A DNA stretch of 38,411 nt, taken from positions 1 to 38,411 of the forward strand of contig JALOAI010000038.1 in the NCBI GenBank assembly GCA_023228945.1, given 5' to 3'. The notes under the pieces are model-generated. The model was not told where the DNA came from, searched no databases, and worked only from the letters and a program-made list of their open reading frames with translations. The translations under genes were made by a program, and so were the position numbers. Source of the stretch: Pigmentiphaga sp. Its GTDB lineage: Bacteria; Pseudomonadota; Gammaproteobacteria; Burkholderiales; Burkholderiaceae_B. Below, piece by piece: positions 23,225-31,143 of the stretch. Every line of letters begins with the position of its first letter. Position 1 is the first letter of the stretch.

Positions 23225-24226
23225 ATGCGCATCGACGATCACGGCACGGTCTGGCTAGGGGCGCTCGCCATACCGCTACCGGCCGCCCTCAGCGACGCGG
23301 CCCGCGCCTGGTTGCGCGAGGCCGCCGCCAGGCCCGACCCCACGCACAACCTTACGGCCGACGCCGCCATCGTGCGCCGCGTGGTGGACGCCGGCTATGC
23401 CGAGCAAGCGGCGCGGTTCCAAAAGCTCCACCCCGGCGTCACCATCACCCCCACGGTGCTGGGCGGCGTGCCTTGCGCCATCGCCAGTCCTGAACGGCCC
23501 GACGACAGCGCCGTGCTGATCAACCTGCACGGCGGCGCCTTCGTGGCCGGGCAGGGTGCGCTATTCGAAGCCATCCCCATCGCCGCGCGCACCAAGCTGA
23601 GCGTGGTGGCGGTGGACTACCGCCTGGCCCCGGAGCATGCCTTCCCCGCCGCGGTGGAAGACGCGCTGGCGGTGTACCGCGAGCTGCTGCGGCAATACCC
23701 GGCGCATCGCATCGGCGTGTACGGTTCCTCCGCCGGCGCGGTGCTGGGCGCGCAACTCATGGTGGCCGCGCAAAGCGCGGGGCTGCCGCTGCCCGCGGCG
23801 CTCGGCTTCTTCTCCGGCACGGCGGACTTCAGCGTCGCTTGCGACTCCGAAGCCTACTTCGGCATCTTCGGCTTCAGCCCCGCCGTGCGCCCGGTGGCCG
23901 AGCAGGCGCGCGGCTACCTGGCCAGCTGGCCGCTCAACGATCCGCGTCTATCGCCCCAGCACGCCGAGCTGGCCGGCTTTCCGCCCACCCTCTGCATGGC
24001 GGGCACGCGCGACTTCTTCCTGGGCGGCACCTGCCGCTTTCACCAGGCCCTGCGGCGGGCCGGCGTGGCGGCGGAACTGATCGTGTACGAAGGGCTGCCC
24101 CACGTGCATTGGAAGATGGCGGACTTGCCGGAAACGGGCGAAGCGCTGGACGCCCAGGCGGAGTTCCTGGGACGCCGGGTGGTGCGAGGCTCGCGTGGTG
24201 GCGCGGCTACTGTCGATAACCAATGA
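23225..24226 (+). CDS. Alpha/beta hydrolase, HSL-type esterase
   Basis: The 333-residue protein carries the HSL-family oxyanion motif LHGGAF (about 101-106), the segment VDYRLAPEHAFPAAVEDA, the nucleophile elbow GSSAG (in YGSSAGAVLG) and, near the end, a histidine in YEGLPHVHWKM. An acidic partner is likely in the GTRDFF segment. It would hydrolyse short acyl or aryl esters or lactones in the cytoplasm. GGAGG is four nt before the ATG at 23225; a longer frame upstream is only a shadow of the preceding remnant. It stands alone and may have been part of the catabolic operon to its left before HigBA arrived. Confidence 0.88.
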   Translation: MRIDDHGTVWLGALAIPLPAALSDAARAWLREAAARPDPTHNLTADAAIVRRVVDAGYAEQAARFQKLHPGVTITPTVLGGVPCAIASPERPDDSAVLINLHGGAFVAGQGALFEAIPIAARTKLSVVAVDYRLAPEHAFPAAVEDALAVYRELLRQYPAHRIGVYGSSAGAVLGAQLMVAAQSAGLPLPAALGFFSGTADFSVACDSEAYFGIFGFSPAVRPVAEQARGYLASWPLNDPRLSPQHAELAGFPPTLCMAGTRDFFLGGTCRFHQALRRAGVAAELIVYEGLPHVHWKMADLPETGEALDAQAEFLGRRVVRGSRGGAATVDNQ

Positions 24227-24259
24227 GCTCTTGGGACCAACACGTCCCACTTTGCCGCT

Positions 24260-24580
24260 CCCCGCGATGCTCCACCCTACATTGCCATCTGCCTTTGCTC
24301 TCTCGGCATCAGCCTGCTGGCGCACGATTTGTTCACCGACCGACCGGAGCGGGCCGCCTGGCACTTCACCTTGCGAGATCGGGAGCTGGGGGAGCTAGAA
24401 TTGGGCGATACGCTGCAGATCCACCTGATCGAACTGCGCAAGGCCGAGCGGCTGGGGCGCTTGTCTCCCGCACTCTCCGCCTGGATCGCCTGCCTGTTAC
24501 ACAACCTGGACGAGGCCGCCATGAACCCTCAACGGCATACCTTGCTTGAGGCTTTGTTGGCAGATGTAGATCACTCGTAA
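24260..24580 (+). pseudogene. Remnant of an Rpn-family PD-(D/E)XK nuclease gene
   Basis: The frame reads YIAICLCSLGISLLAHDLFT, then AAWHFTLRDRELGEL and LQIHLIELRKAERLG. This fits the second half of Rpn-type (PDDEXK_2) recombination-promoting nucleases, where a FRLRD...TDLLEIHFLELPK pattern is usual. The catalytic N-terminal half is missing, so it is inactive. The ATG at 24329 is internal. This is a different subtype from the gene at 29963. Confidence 0.6.
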
Positions 24581-24585
24581 ACTTC

Positions 24586-24615
24586 CCCCACCCGCAAGCT
24601 GATCGGCCACACCAC
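24586..24615 (+). repeat. 30-bp direct repeat, left copy
   Basis: A 30-bp sequence beginning CCCCACCCGCAAGCTG and ending GCCACACCAC is repeated perfectly at 25563-25592. The two copies bracket an Rpn remnant and the PIN/RHH toxin-antitoxin module. Confidence 0.9.
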
Positions 24616-24635
24616 ATAAAATCGGCCGAAGCGCG

Positions 24636-24772
24636 GCGTCTGGTACGCAAGACGGAGCTGTGCGCCAGTTGTACCGTTGGGGCTACCAACGCGATAATGT
24701 CATCCGGTTGTTCGGGATCCTGGATGCCATGATGGCCTTGCCTGAAGCGCTCGAACCGGCGTTCGAAGAGGG
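24636..24772 (+). pseudogene. Internal fragment of the 29963-type Rpn-like gene
   Basis: This stretch is nearly identical in DNA to about 30604-30741 inside the intact Rpn-like gene (LVRKTEL, YRWGYQRDNVIRLF, EALEPAFEE). One G is lost after GAGCTG, which shifts the frame. Homology ends where the PIN toxin gene ends (24775). Confidence 0.85.
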
Positions 24773-24774
24773 GA

Positions 24775-25200
24775 TCAATCCCGCGGAGCCCACCCTTGAT
24801 GTTGCAGAAAAGCGCGTACCGTCATGATGTGAGTGCCTTTATGGCGTTGCATGCCGAGCAGATCGCGCTTATCACCCGTTAGTAAAAGATCGGCGTTCGC
24901 CGCCTCGGCCATCGCCAATAGGTAGTTATCGTAGGGGTCGGCGCAAGCGGTGACGACGGGGAGTTTATCGGTCATGCCTGCTATTTCACGCAGTTGGTTG
25001 ATGAGGCGCCCTGCCAGCGCAGGATTCAAACGTGCTCGTAACTTGGGATAGCGGGCCACGCGCATCAACTCGTCCAACTGCTCGGCGCTGCTTATCAGAT
25101 CGAAGTGACCTTGCCGCCACAATAGGATAAGCCGCGCAGGTAAAGATGCCTCGACCAGCAAGGCGCTGATCAAGATATTGGTATCGACGACCAGCCGCAC
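24775..25200 (-). CDS. PIN-domain toxin (COG1569-like)
   Basis: This 141-residue protein starts (GTG) MRLVVDTNILISALLVEASL. PIN acidic residues appear as D6 (VDTN), E43 or so in SAEQLDELMRVARYP, D88 in ACADPYDNYLL and D109 in LLTGDKRDLL. The family forms RNase toxins paired with ribbon-helix-helix antitoxins. The antitoxin gene stops three nt before this start. The 3' end abuts Rpn debris. Complete and probably functional. Confidence 0.87.
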   Translation of the reverse strand: MRLVVDTNILISALLVEASLPARLILLWRQGHFDLISSAEQLDELMRVARYPKLRARLNPALAGRLINQLREIAGMTDKLPVVTACADPYDNYLLAMAEAANADLLLTGDKRDLLGMQRHKGTHIMTVRAFLQHQGWAPRD

Positions 25201-25203
25201 GAT

Positions 25204-25461
25204 TCAGGATGCGGCAGGTGTGGAAGTGCGGGCACTGGCCACCGCTTCGGTCAGCAGCGCTTCCAGTTCGTCGGCGGGCAGGTCGGTGAACTGCGCGCGG
25301 GCTTTCGCGATGGTCTGGTCGAAGACGCGCCACTTGACGGCGTCTTCAATGAACTTGGAGAGATCGCCTTTCTTCATGCCCCGTTGGGCAAGGTGGCTGC
25401 GCACCGCAATATCGGTGTCCTTCGAGACGGAAACCGTCCATCGGGTTGTGGTCGTTGGCAT
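25204..25461 (-). CDS. Ribbon-helix-helix antitoxin of the PIN toxin
   Basis: This 85-residue protein starts MPTTTTRWTVSVSKDTDIAV and continues SHLAQRGMKKGDLSKFIEDA, a ribbon-helix-helix DNA-binding region (about 8-50). The C-terminal part (ADELEALLTEAVASAR) probably binds the toxin. AGGAG lies six nt upstream of the ATG. A long inverted repeat upstream (25473-25508) is the likely self-regulatory operator. Confidence 0.8.
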   Translation of the reverse strand: MPTTTTRWTVSVSKDTDIAVRSHLAQRGMKKGDLSKFIEDAVKWRVFDQTIAKARAQFTDLPADELEALLTEAVASARTSTPAAS

Positions 25462-25472
25462 GGTGCACTCCT

Positions 25473-25508
25473 ATAAACACATATCAACATAGCATGATAG
25501 GTGTTTAT
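25473..25508. promoter_or_regulatory. Operator-like inverted repeat of the PIN/RHH operon
   Basis: ATAAACACATATCA (25473-25486) and TGATAGGTGTTTAT (25495-25508) form a 14-bp inverted repeat with a single mismatch and an eight-nt spacer, 12 nt upstream of the antitoxin start. The AT-rich arms suit an RHH dimer pair and probably overlap the promoter. Confidence 0.65.
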
Positions 25509-25562
25509 GTGCAAAAGAATATCCGACCAGGGCGCCCGGGAAGCGACATCACCTCACAACCT

Positions 25563-25592
25563 CCCCACCCGCAAGCTGATCGGCCACACCAC
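25563..25592 (+). repeat. 30-bp direct repeat, right copy
   Basis: This is the perfect second copy of the sequence at 24586-24615. It leads directly into the 140-bp repeat shared with 29781-29921. Confidence 0.9.
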
Positions 25593-25594
25593 CT

Positions 25595-25734
25595 CCCGCC
25601 GCCGCAGCGGATCTGTCTGGGTGGATCAACGTAGACGGGGCCGTGGGCGGGCCAACGTCTTGGCAGTGCTCGCTGCGTACTTCTACCCTGGGCGAAACGC
25701 GTCACCGCCGCCGTACGCCGCGGCAGGCCATCCC
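25595..25734 (+). repeat. Copy of the Rpn-gene upstream flank
   Basis: About 140 bp are nearly identical to 29781-29921, the flank just upstream of the intact Rpn-like gene (shared CCCGCCGCCGCAGCGG start and GGCCATCCC end). Here the flank runs straight into the last codons of an Rpn-like gene. No gene is otherwise seen in 25509-25900. Confidence 0.9.
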
Positions 25735-25802
25735 ATCCCACCCTGAACCGTTGGGCCGAGCAAATACTCGACGCGCAAAGTCTTGAAGATGTTTTCCGCT
25801 AA
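25735..25802 (+). pseudogene. C-terminal scar of a deleted Rpn-like gene
   Basis: From ATCCCACC onward the DNA matches 30984-31053 and the following 70 nt of the intact Rpn-like locus, encoding LNRWAEQILDAQSLEDVFR and a stop at 25800-25802. All of the gene before this point is missing. The missing piece corresponds to about 1062 bp (29922-30983) of the intact copy. The join sits at two adjacent ATCCC motifs. Confidence 0.88.
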
Positions 25803-25900
25803 AGGCCTCTTTGCCATCGATTTTCACGAGTTTGGCATCTGGGCACTGATCGGCCGGCTTTTTGCAACACCCTCCTCAGGGAGGGGAGGATGTCAACAGA

Positions 25901-28894
25901 TCACCAGGCTAGCGTTGGCGGCATGGGCTGCGCGGGTATCTGTGCCCATTCCAGCATCAGGCGATAGCTGCCTCCCAAGCGTCCGAAACCGCGGCCATTG
26001 CCGCGTTCGATGGCGGGCAGGGCCAGGGCTTCGTAGACCGGTTGCCATTGCTCCTGGCCGTCGTCATCCAGCACACGCAGCTGAAGCGCCGGATTGGGCA
26101 AATAATGGCCGTTCTGCAGACGTTGCCACAGGCGACGGGCCGGTCGGTAGTCGCTGCTGACTTCGGCGCGGGCCAGCACGGCGTTGAAGTACGTGCGCTT
26201 GCGGCGATCTTCGCGCCACACCGCATCGGGAAACGCCTCGATGTTGCGCATGAGATAAGCGGCATCGAAACCCGTCAGACGCATGATCTGGTGAGCTGGG
26301 CGAGACGCCCCGGAGCCTTCGCGGACACGGTGGTACAGATCGGATGCCAGCGTTTTCAAACCGGCCAGCATAAGCTGCAGCGGCAGATACTCTCCCTGAT
26401 GCTGATGCAGGCGCACCAGGCGGCCTTCCACCTGCACGTCGATAAAGGGCGCGGCAACGCACTCCCAGATGGCGCCGAACGGCCCACTGGCATAGGCCGA
26501 ATCGCCAGCGGCGCGCGCCAGGGCATAATGCTGGGCGGTATGGCCGAACAGATCGCGACGCGAGAGATCGGCCCCACGCTCGATCAAGGCTTGCACCAGC
26601 GGCAGGTTGCCCGCCTGGGCCGCCAGCATGAGCGGAGTGGCGTCGAGCACGGTGCGGTGGTCCACGCCGTACAGGTCGCACTGTTGGAGAATCTCCTTGA
26701 GATTCTTTTTTTCGTAGGGTTTGGTGTGGCGATTGGCCAGCGCCTCGCGGGCCCGCGACACCGAGCCCTCTGGCACCCGTGCCAATAGCTGGTTGGCCAC
26801 CGGCCAGCGCACCTCCTGGCTCAGCGCCTGCAAATGACTGTCCAGGCTATGCCAAAGCGCCATGTCGAGCAGCTGTTGCCGAGGCTTGGTGGAGATTTCC
26901 TTGGGGTCGTATGCTCGTTCTGTAATATTGGCCAGCCACTCGCGGTTCCAGACCGACCAGGGCACGGGCTTGGTGCGCAGCACGTTCTGGCGGATGGCGT
27001 CGGCCTGCTCCTGCTTGCCCTGCTGCTCCAGGCGATGCGCCTCACGCTCCCAGTCTTCGCGGCTGGACGCCGCAGCGGCAACATCCACTCGCTCGCCGCT
27101 GTCTTTCAGGCTCAGCAATTGCAGCAAAGGGTGGTTCAAGTCGCTTTCCACCAGGTACAGGCGCTCTACCGCGCGGGTGATGGCCACGTACAGGGCGTTG
27201 ACGTAGAACTTCCACAACTCGAGCGAACGATCATGCTTGTCTTTGGCGCGACGATAATCGAGCTCGTCTTTGTCCAGGTCCGCGGCACTGACGCCTTCGC
27301 AGATCTCGGCATAGGCTTGGCGCTGGGCACTGACAAAGCGATACAGAATAATGCCCGGGTACTCCAGGCCCTTGGCTTCGTGCACCGAAAACACCAGCGG
27401 CGTGCGGAACACGGCCCGGGCCTCGGCTTTGTCTTCATCGCGCAGCACGAGCACGGCAAACTGGGTAGAAGCCCGGGTTCTGGCGTCCAGCTCGCGTTTG
27501 ACGTTGTCTTTGTCGGGTAACAGGCGCACCTCGCCCGCGAGATCGGCGGCGGCGCGCACCAGATGGTTGCTTTCGCGGTCGATGGAACCAAAGCGCGCGT
27601 GCTTGATCTTGAGCAGCGCATTGGCCACCTGGGTCACGTCGCGCGTGTTGCGGTAGTTGACGGACAGCACCGAGAGATTCTGGCGTTCGGCCAGTTGCGG
27701 ATCACGCCAAAACAGGCTTTTAACCGCACTCCACGAGAAAAAGTTGGGATGGACGATCTGATTGGAATCACCGCACAGCATAAACTGCCCCTGCCCACTT
27801 TGACCGGACTTGAGCGTGCGTAGCACCAGCGCGAGCTGCGCATTGGTCAGATCCTGAACTTCGTCGATAACGATAAAGTCGTACAGAGGGGTAGCCAGGG
27901 CCTGCCATTCGTGGGCCACGAGGTTGCTGTCGAACAGGCCGTTGCTGGCCAACCATTCGCGGTACTTGCCGAACAAGGTGTACACGGCCTCGCGCTGGGC
28001 AGGCTCGAAAATGGACTGGCGCGGACCGAGTGCCAGATACGCCTCGCGAGTGAGGACGCCCTCGGGTTGGCTACCGATCACGCCACGAAACTCCTCGAAA
28101 CAGGGGTGCGAGTCGGTAAATCGGTAATGCTGGCGGTGGCGTTCAAACCACGTGCGAAACGCAGCAAACGTGACTTCGCGGCCAGGCGGTACGCGCAGGG
28201 TTTCCAGGAACTCGCGATAGGACAGAAACTGTGCGTTCTGGGCTGGATTCTCGTAGCCATGAGACTCGTAGATGCCACGTGCGCTTTGTGCGAGCCACGG
28301 CGACTGCGTAACGTACAGTACCTCGCCTTCAGCGTGGCGCAATTTGGCCAGGGTCAGGGCCGTCTTGCCCGAGCCGGCCGATCCCACCAGGATCAGCGGC
28401 GGGGGCAGGCGATAGACCGCTTCCTGAACGTCGTCGAACGAGATCGGTTTGTCGAGCAGGTGGAACTCTGGGCGCGCCGGGTGAAGATAACGCAGGGGTT
28501 CGGCCTCGTCCGCCACCTGGGCGGGGGTTGCCGCGGCGATATCCGCCTCGTCCAGCGTGGCTCCGCGCAGAAAGCGCGACTTGTCGTAAGCGTGGTGAGC
28601 AATGATCTCAAGGGCCAGGCAAACCGTACGACCCTCGTGTCGGACGAAGCGTACCAACAGACGGCTGGCGTCATCGAGCTTGGCTCGGTAGTACGGCGTG
28701 GGCAAGAGTTTCTTGAGATCGGCGCTTTTGAAATCGTCGCGCTCGATGGCCTGGCGTACCTTGTTGAATTTGGATTGAAAGCGTGCGAGATTCAGATCGG
28801 GGTGTAGCAGAACGTCCATGAAAAATTGCGGGTCGTTGGTGTTCAGGGCCACGGAATGGCTGGCTGGCGCCGCCTTCGGGAGCAGAACCGCCAT
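25901..28894 (-). CDS. RelE-like domain / SF1 helicase / ankyrin fusion protein
   Basis: This 997-residue protein has three visible parts. Residues about 24-112 look like a RelE/HigB-type toxin fold (LARFQSKFNKVRQAI, YYRAKLDDASRLLVRFVRHE, VCLALEIIAHHAYDKS). Residues 150-590 are a UvrD/Rep-like SF1 helicase: Walker A GSAGSGKT (171-178), Walker B FIVIDEVQD (340-348), motif III CGDSNQIVHP, motif IV VNYRNTRDV, motif V HEAKGLEYPG and motif VI VAITRAVERLYLV. Residues about 749-795 match an ankyrin repeat (ATPLMLAAQAGNLPLVQALI). The final 200 residues are unassigned. No antitoxin gene adjoins it. It may act in RNA/DNA quality control or phage defence, which is inference. There is no Shine-Dalgarno at 28894; an internal ATG at 28819 is an alternative. 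Confidence 0.85.
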   Translation of the reverse strand: MAVLLPKAAPASHSVALNTNDPQFFMDVLLHPDLNLARFQSKFNKVRQAIERDDFKSADLKKLLPTPYYRAKLDDASRLLVRFVRHEGRTVCLALEIIAHHAYDKSRFLRGATLDEADIAAATPAQVADEAEPLRYLHPARPEFHLLDKPISFDDVQEAVYRLPPPLILVGSAGSGKTALTLAKLRHAEGEVLYVTQSPWLAQSARGIYESHGYENPAQNAQFLSYREFLETLRVPPGREVTFAAFRTWFERHRQHYRFTDSHPCFEEFRGVIGSQPEGVLTREAYLALGPRQSIFEPAQREAVYTLFGKYREWLASNGLFDSNLVAHEWQALATPLYDFIVIDEVQDLTNAQLALVLRTLKSGQSGQGQFMLCGDSNQIVHPNFFSWSAVKSLFWRDPQLAERQNLSVLSVNYRNTRDVTQVANALLKIKHARFGSIDRESNHLVRAAADLAGEVRLLPDKDNVKRELDARTRASTQFAVLVLRDEDKAEARAVFRTPLVFSVHEAKGLEYPGIILYRFVSAQRQAYAEICEGVSAADLDKDELDYRRAKDKHDRSLELWKFYVNALYVAITRAVERLYLVESDLNHPLLQLLSLKDSGERVDVAAAASSREDWEREAHRLEQQGKQEQADAIRQNVLRTKPVPWSVWNREWLANITERAYDPKEISTKPRQQLLDMALWHSLDSHLQALSQEVRWPVANQLLARVPEGSVSRAREALANRHTKPYEKKNLKEILQQCDLYGVDHRTVLDATPLMLAAQAGNLPLVQALIERGADLSRRDLFGHTAQHYALARAAGDSAYASGPFGAIWECVAAPFIDVQVEGRLVRLHQHQGEYLPLQLMLAGLKTLASDLYHRVREGSGASRPAHQIMRLTGFDAAYLMRNIEAFPDAVWREDRRKRTYFNAVLARAEVSSDYRPARRLWQRLQNGHYLPNPALQLRVLDDDGQEQWQPVYEALALPAIERGNGRGFGRLGGSYRLMLEWAQIPAQPMPPTLAW

Positions 28895-28897
28895 GGG

Positions 28898-28961
28898 GAT
28901 GTGGGAAGCAGCAGAAAGGATAGCCGATGTGGGAAGCAGCAGAAAGGATAGCCGATGTGGG
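28898..28961. repeat. 28-bp tandem repeat before the helicase start
   Basis: Two perfect 28-bp units (28898-28925 and 28926-28953, starting GATGTGGGAAGCAGCAG) plus eight more bases lie only three nt upstream of the helicase ATG. They fill most of the 99-nt gap to the PIN gene and so replace the expected ribosome site. Confidence 0.92.
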
Positions 28962-28993
28962 CGGCAAAGCGCTCAAGAGTACGCCGTGATCGA

Positions 28994-29413
28994 TCACGCA
29001 CCAAGAGATCCCGCCAACTCGTCCGCCGTCACGATGACTCCCGGAAGATCAGCTCGTAGAGCCAGAAGGTCTGCGTCGCCCGTCACCAAGGCGTCCACGC
29101 CGGCTGCCACAGCGAGAGCCAGAAACACTTGATCGTTCTCGTCGCGACAAGCTGGCAGGGCCGGCCAGGCGGAAGGCAGGAGAGCCACGTCGGCGTATGG
29201 CAAAAAATCCGCCAGCAGCTCTTCTTGATCCGCGGGAGAGAGCTTGAATTTTGGGTAGGCCAGCACCCGCAAGAGTTCACTGACGGTTTCCTTGCAAACG
29301 ACAGGTTGCAGTTCATGGTTCTGCCAAGCCTGCCGTATCCAGGCCAGTCGCCCCCTGCTAAACAGCAGTGCCGACAGCACAATGTTGGTGTCAAGGACGA
29401 CTCTGCGCGTCAC
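28994..29413 (-). CDS. PIN-domain toxin, VapC-like
   Basis: This 139-residue protein starts (GTG) MTRRVVLDTNIVLSALLFSR. PIN acidic residues appear in LDTN, SELLRVLAYP, CRDENDQVFLALA and LVTGDADLLAL. It is an RNase toxin of the COG1569-like group. The start overlaps the antitoxin stop (GTGA). It lies 99 nt upstream of the RelE-helicase gene on the same strand, so read-through is possible. A decayed relative is at 21996-22150. Confidence 0.9.
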   Translation of the reverse strand: MTRRVVLDTNIVLSALLFSRGRLAWIRQAWQNHELQPVVCKETVSELLRVLAYPKFKLSPADQEELLADFLPYADVALLPSAWPALPACRDENDQVFLALAVAAGVDALVTGDADLLALRADLPGVIVTADELAGSLGA

Positions 29414-29628
29414 TGTCGAGCCCAGGCGATGGCATCTTCGACATCCTGCTCGGTGATGCCGAGCTTCTCGAGTTTTTCCCGCACGGCCTGGGCTTTTTGA
29501 ACCCGCACCGGTGTGAGAACGATTCTGCCGTTCTCGACAGAAACATCGAAATATTCCGCCATCTCCACGCTGGAGACAATGGCTTTGGGCAAGGTGATCT
29601 GGTTTTTCGAGGTGAGTTTAGCAAGCAT
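29410..29628 (-). CDS. AbrB-family antitoxin
   Basis: This 72-residue protein starts MLAKLTSKNQITLPKAIVSS, a classic AbrB/SpoVT swapped-hairpin N-terminus, followed by EYFDVSVENGRIVLTPVRV. The tail ITEQDVEDAIAWARQ would bind the PIN toxin. GGAGAA precedes the ATG. It should repress its own promoter, which probably lies in 29629-29680. Confidence 0.88.
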   Translation of the reverse strand: MLAKLTSKNQITLPKAIVSSVEMAEYFDVSVENGRIVLTPVRVQKAQAVREKLEKLGITEQDVEDAIAWARQ

Positions 29629-29780
29629 GGGATTCTCCGGTTGTTGGAGGTCACGGATATCTTACTTCCTTTCTGGTTCTCAAGCACGGTCTCGGGTGCT
29701 TCCACTATGACGGACGAGTCCCACTTTGCCGCTCCTGGCGCCGGACCCACCGCCGCCGACCTTGCGAGCAGGGCATCCAC

Positions 29781-29921
29781 CCCGCCGCCGCAGCGGATCT
29801 GTCTGGGTGGATCAACGTAGACCGGGCCGTGGGCGGGCCAACGTCTCGGCAGTGCTCGGCTGCGTACTTCTACCCTGGGCGAAACGCGTCACCGCCGCCG
29901 TGCGCCGCAGCTGGCCATCCC
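29781..29921 (+). repeat. Upstream flank of the intact Rpn-like gene, repeated at 25595
   Basis: This 141-bp stretch matches 25595-25734 with few differences. A shorter shared piece, GTCCCACTTTGCCGCTCC, occurs at about 29718-29735 and again near 24243-24260. The flank thus belongs to the family of Rpn-like loci. No gene is seen in 29629-29962. Confidence 0.9.
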
Positions 29922-29962
29922 TATAGTGGCTGCACCTCTACGTTGCTGCGGGTTGCCGCCAG

Positions 29963-31051
29963 ATGTCTACTGCTTCCAATTACGACGCCGCCTGGAAAGA
30001 TGCGCTGGAAAGCTATTTTCCGCAATTCATGGCCTTGCTATGGCCCGAGCTGCAGGTGCAGATCGATTGGCGCCAGGCGCCGGTTTTTCGGGACAAAGAG
30101 CTGCAGGCGCTCCTGCGTAGCGCCAAACGGGGCCGACGCCATGTGGATAAGCTCGTCTCGGTGCGTTTGCTCGATGGCCGAGAAAGTCTGCTGTTGATCC
30201 ATGTCGAGATCCAAGGTGGATACGAAGCGGAGTTTCCGTATCGGATGTACACCTATTACGTGCGCCTGTCTGAGAAACATCCGGGCGAACACCTGGTCAG
30301 CCTGGCGGTACTGACCGACTCTTCGCGGCGTTACGGCGCGGGGCGCCGACGCACCAAGCCTGGTCCAGGCCATACCGGCGCCCGGCACAAGGAGGCACGG
30401 GATCTCGATGGGCCCGGCGGATTGTCCAGCCTATCGCACCAAGTCCAATTCTGGAATTGCCATCTGCGCTTTACCTTTCCGGTTGTTCACCTGGAAAGCT
30501 GGCGCGCCCGCCTGCGGGAACTGCTCGAGCTGGCCCCGGCCAACCCGTTTGCGGTGGTGGTGCTGGCCCAGTTGGAGGCCAATGCCACACGGCCTGATGC
30601 CCATCGCCTGGTACGCAAGACGGAGCTGGTGCGCCAGTTGTACCGCTGGGGCTACCAACGCGATAATGTCATCCGGTTGTTCCGGATCCTGGATGCCATG
30701 CTGACCCTGCCCGAAGCACTCGAACCGGCCTTCGAAGAGGCGGTTCAGCAAATTGAAGAGGAAACCCAAGTGAGCTACGTCACCAGCATTGAACGCGTCC
30801 GCCTCAAGCGCGAGCGGGAAGAGGGCCGTGAGGAAGGTCGTGAGGAAGGTCGTGAAGAAGGCCGTGAAGAAGGTATTGCGGAAGGCAAAATGGAAGGCTT
30901 CGCCACGTTGCTGTCGTCGCAGATCACCCGCAAATTCGGCACGCTACCCGACTGGGCGAAAGTGCGTCTGGCGTCCGCTGACGATCCCACCTTAAACCGT
31001 TGGGCCGAGCAAATACTCGATGCCCAGAGTCTTGAGGACGTCTTCCGCTAA
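29963..31051 (+). CDS. Rpn-family nuclease/transposase-like protein
   Basis: This 362-residue protein starts MSTASNYDAAWKDALESYFP and contains RRHVDKLVSVRLLDGRESLL then LIHVEIQGGYEAEFP. That is the PD-(D/E)XK core of Rpn-like proteins, with the E-x-Q signature in VEIQG. About 35 residues (YGAGRRRTKPGPGH..., near 130-165) look like an insertion where relatives have a shorter loop. EEGR tetrapeptide repeats (about 288-305) and a DUF4351-like end (WAEQILDAQSLEDVFR) follow. Rpn proteins promote RecA-independent recombination by DNA nicking. Three decayed relatives in the window (14951, 24636, 25735) show that this type has moved or been copied here. Confidence 0.85.
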   Translation: MSTASNYDAAWKDALESYFPQFMALLWPELQVQIDWRQAPVFRDKELQALLRSAKRGRRHVDKLVSVRLLDGRESLLLIHVEIQGGYEAEFPYRMYTYYVRLSEKHPGEHLVSLAVLTDSSRRYGAGRRRTKPGPGHTGARHKEARDLDGPGGLSSLSHQVQFWNCHLRFTFPVVHLESWRARLRELLELAPANPFAVVVLAQLEANATRPDAHRLVRKTELVRQLYRWGYQRDNVIRLFRILDAMLTLPEALEPAFEEAVQQIEEETQVSYVTSIERVRLKREREEGREEGREEGREEGREEGIAEGKMEGFATLLSSQITRKFGTLPDWAKVRLASADDPTLNRWAEQILDAQSLEDVFR

Positions 31052-31143
31052 AAGGCCTCTGTGCCGTCAATTTTGGCGTCTGGGCACTGATCGCCCGATT
31101 TTTGGCGACACCCTCTGCACGGCGAGGTTTGCCGCGCACCCGA

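Noticed and set aside
24586..25592. The 30-bp direct repeats considered as att sites of an integrative element
   Set aside because: There is no integrase or tRNA gene nearby and the same sequence leads into Rpn-flank repeats, so duplication of Rpn debris explains them better.
26042..28807. Several plus-strand frames opposite the helicase
   Set aside because: All are short shadows without motifs, while the minus frame carries every SF1 helicase motif in order.
30815..30890. Short repeats GAGGAAGGTCGT considered as a CRISPR-like or regulatory array
   Set aside because: They are in-frame EEGR codon repeats inside the Rpn-like gene, with no spacers.
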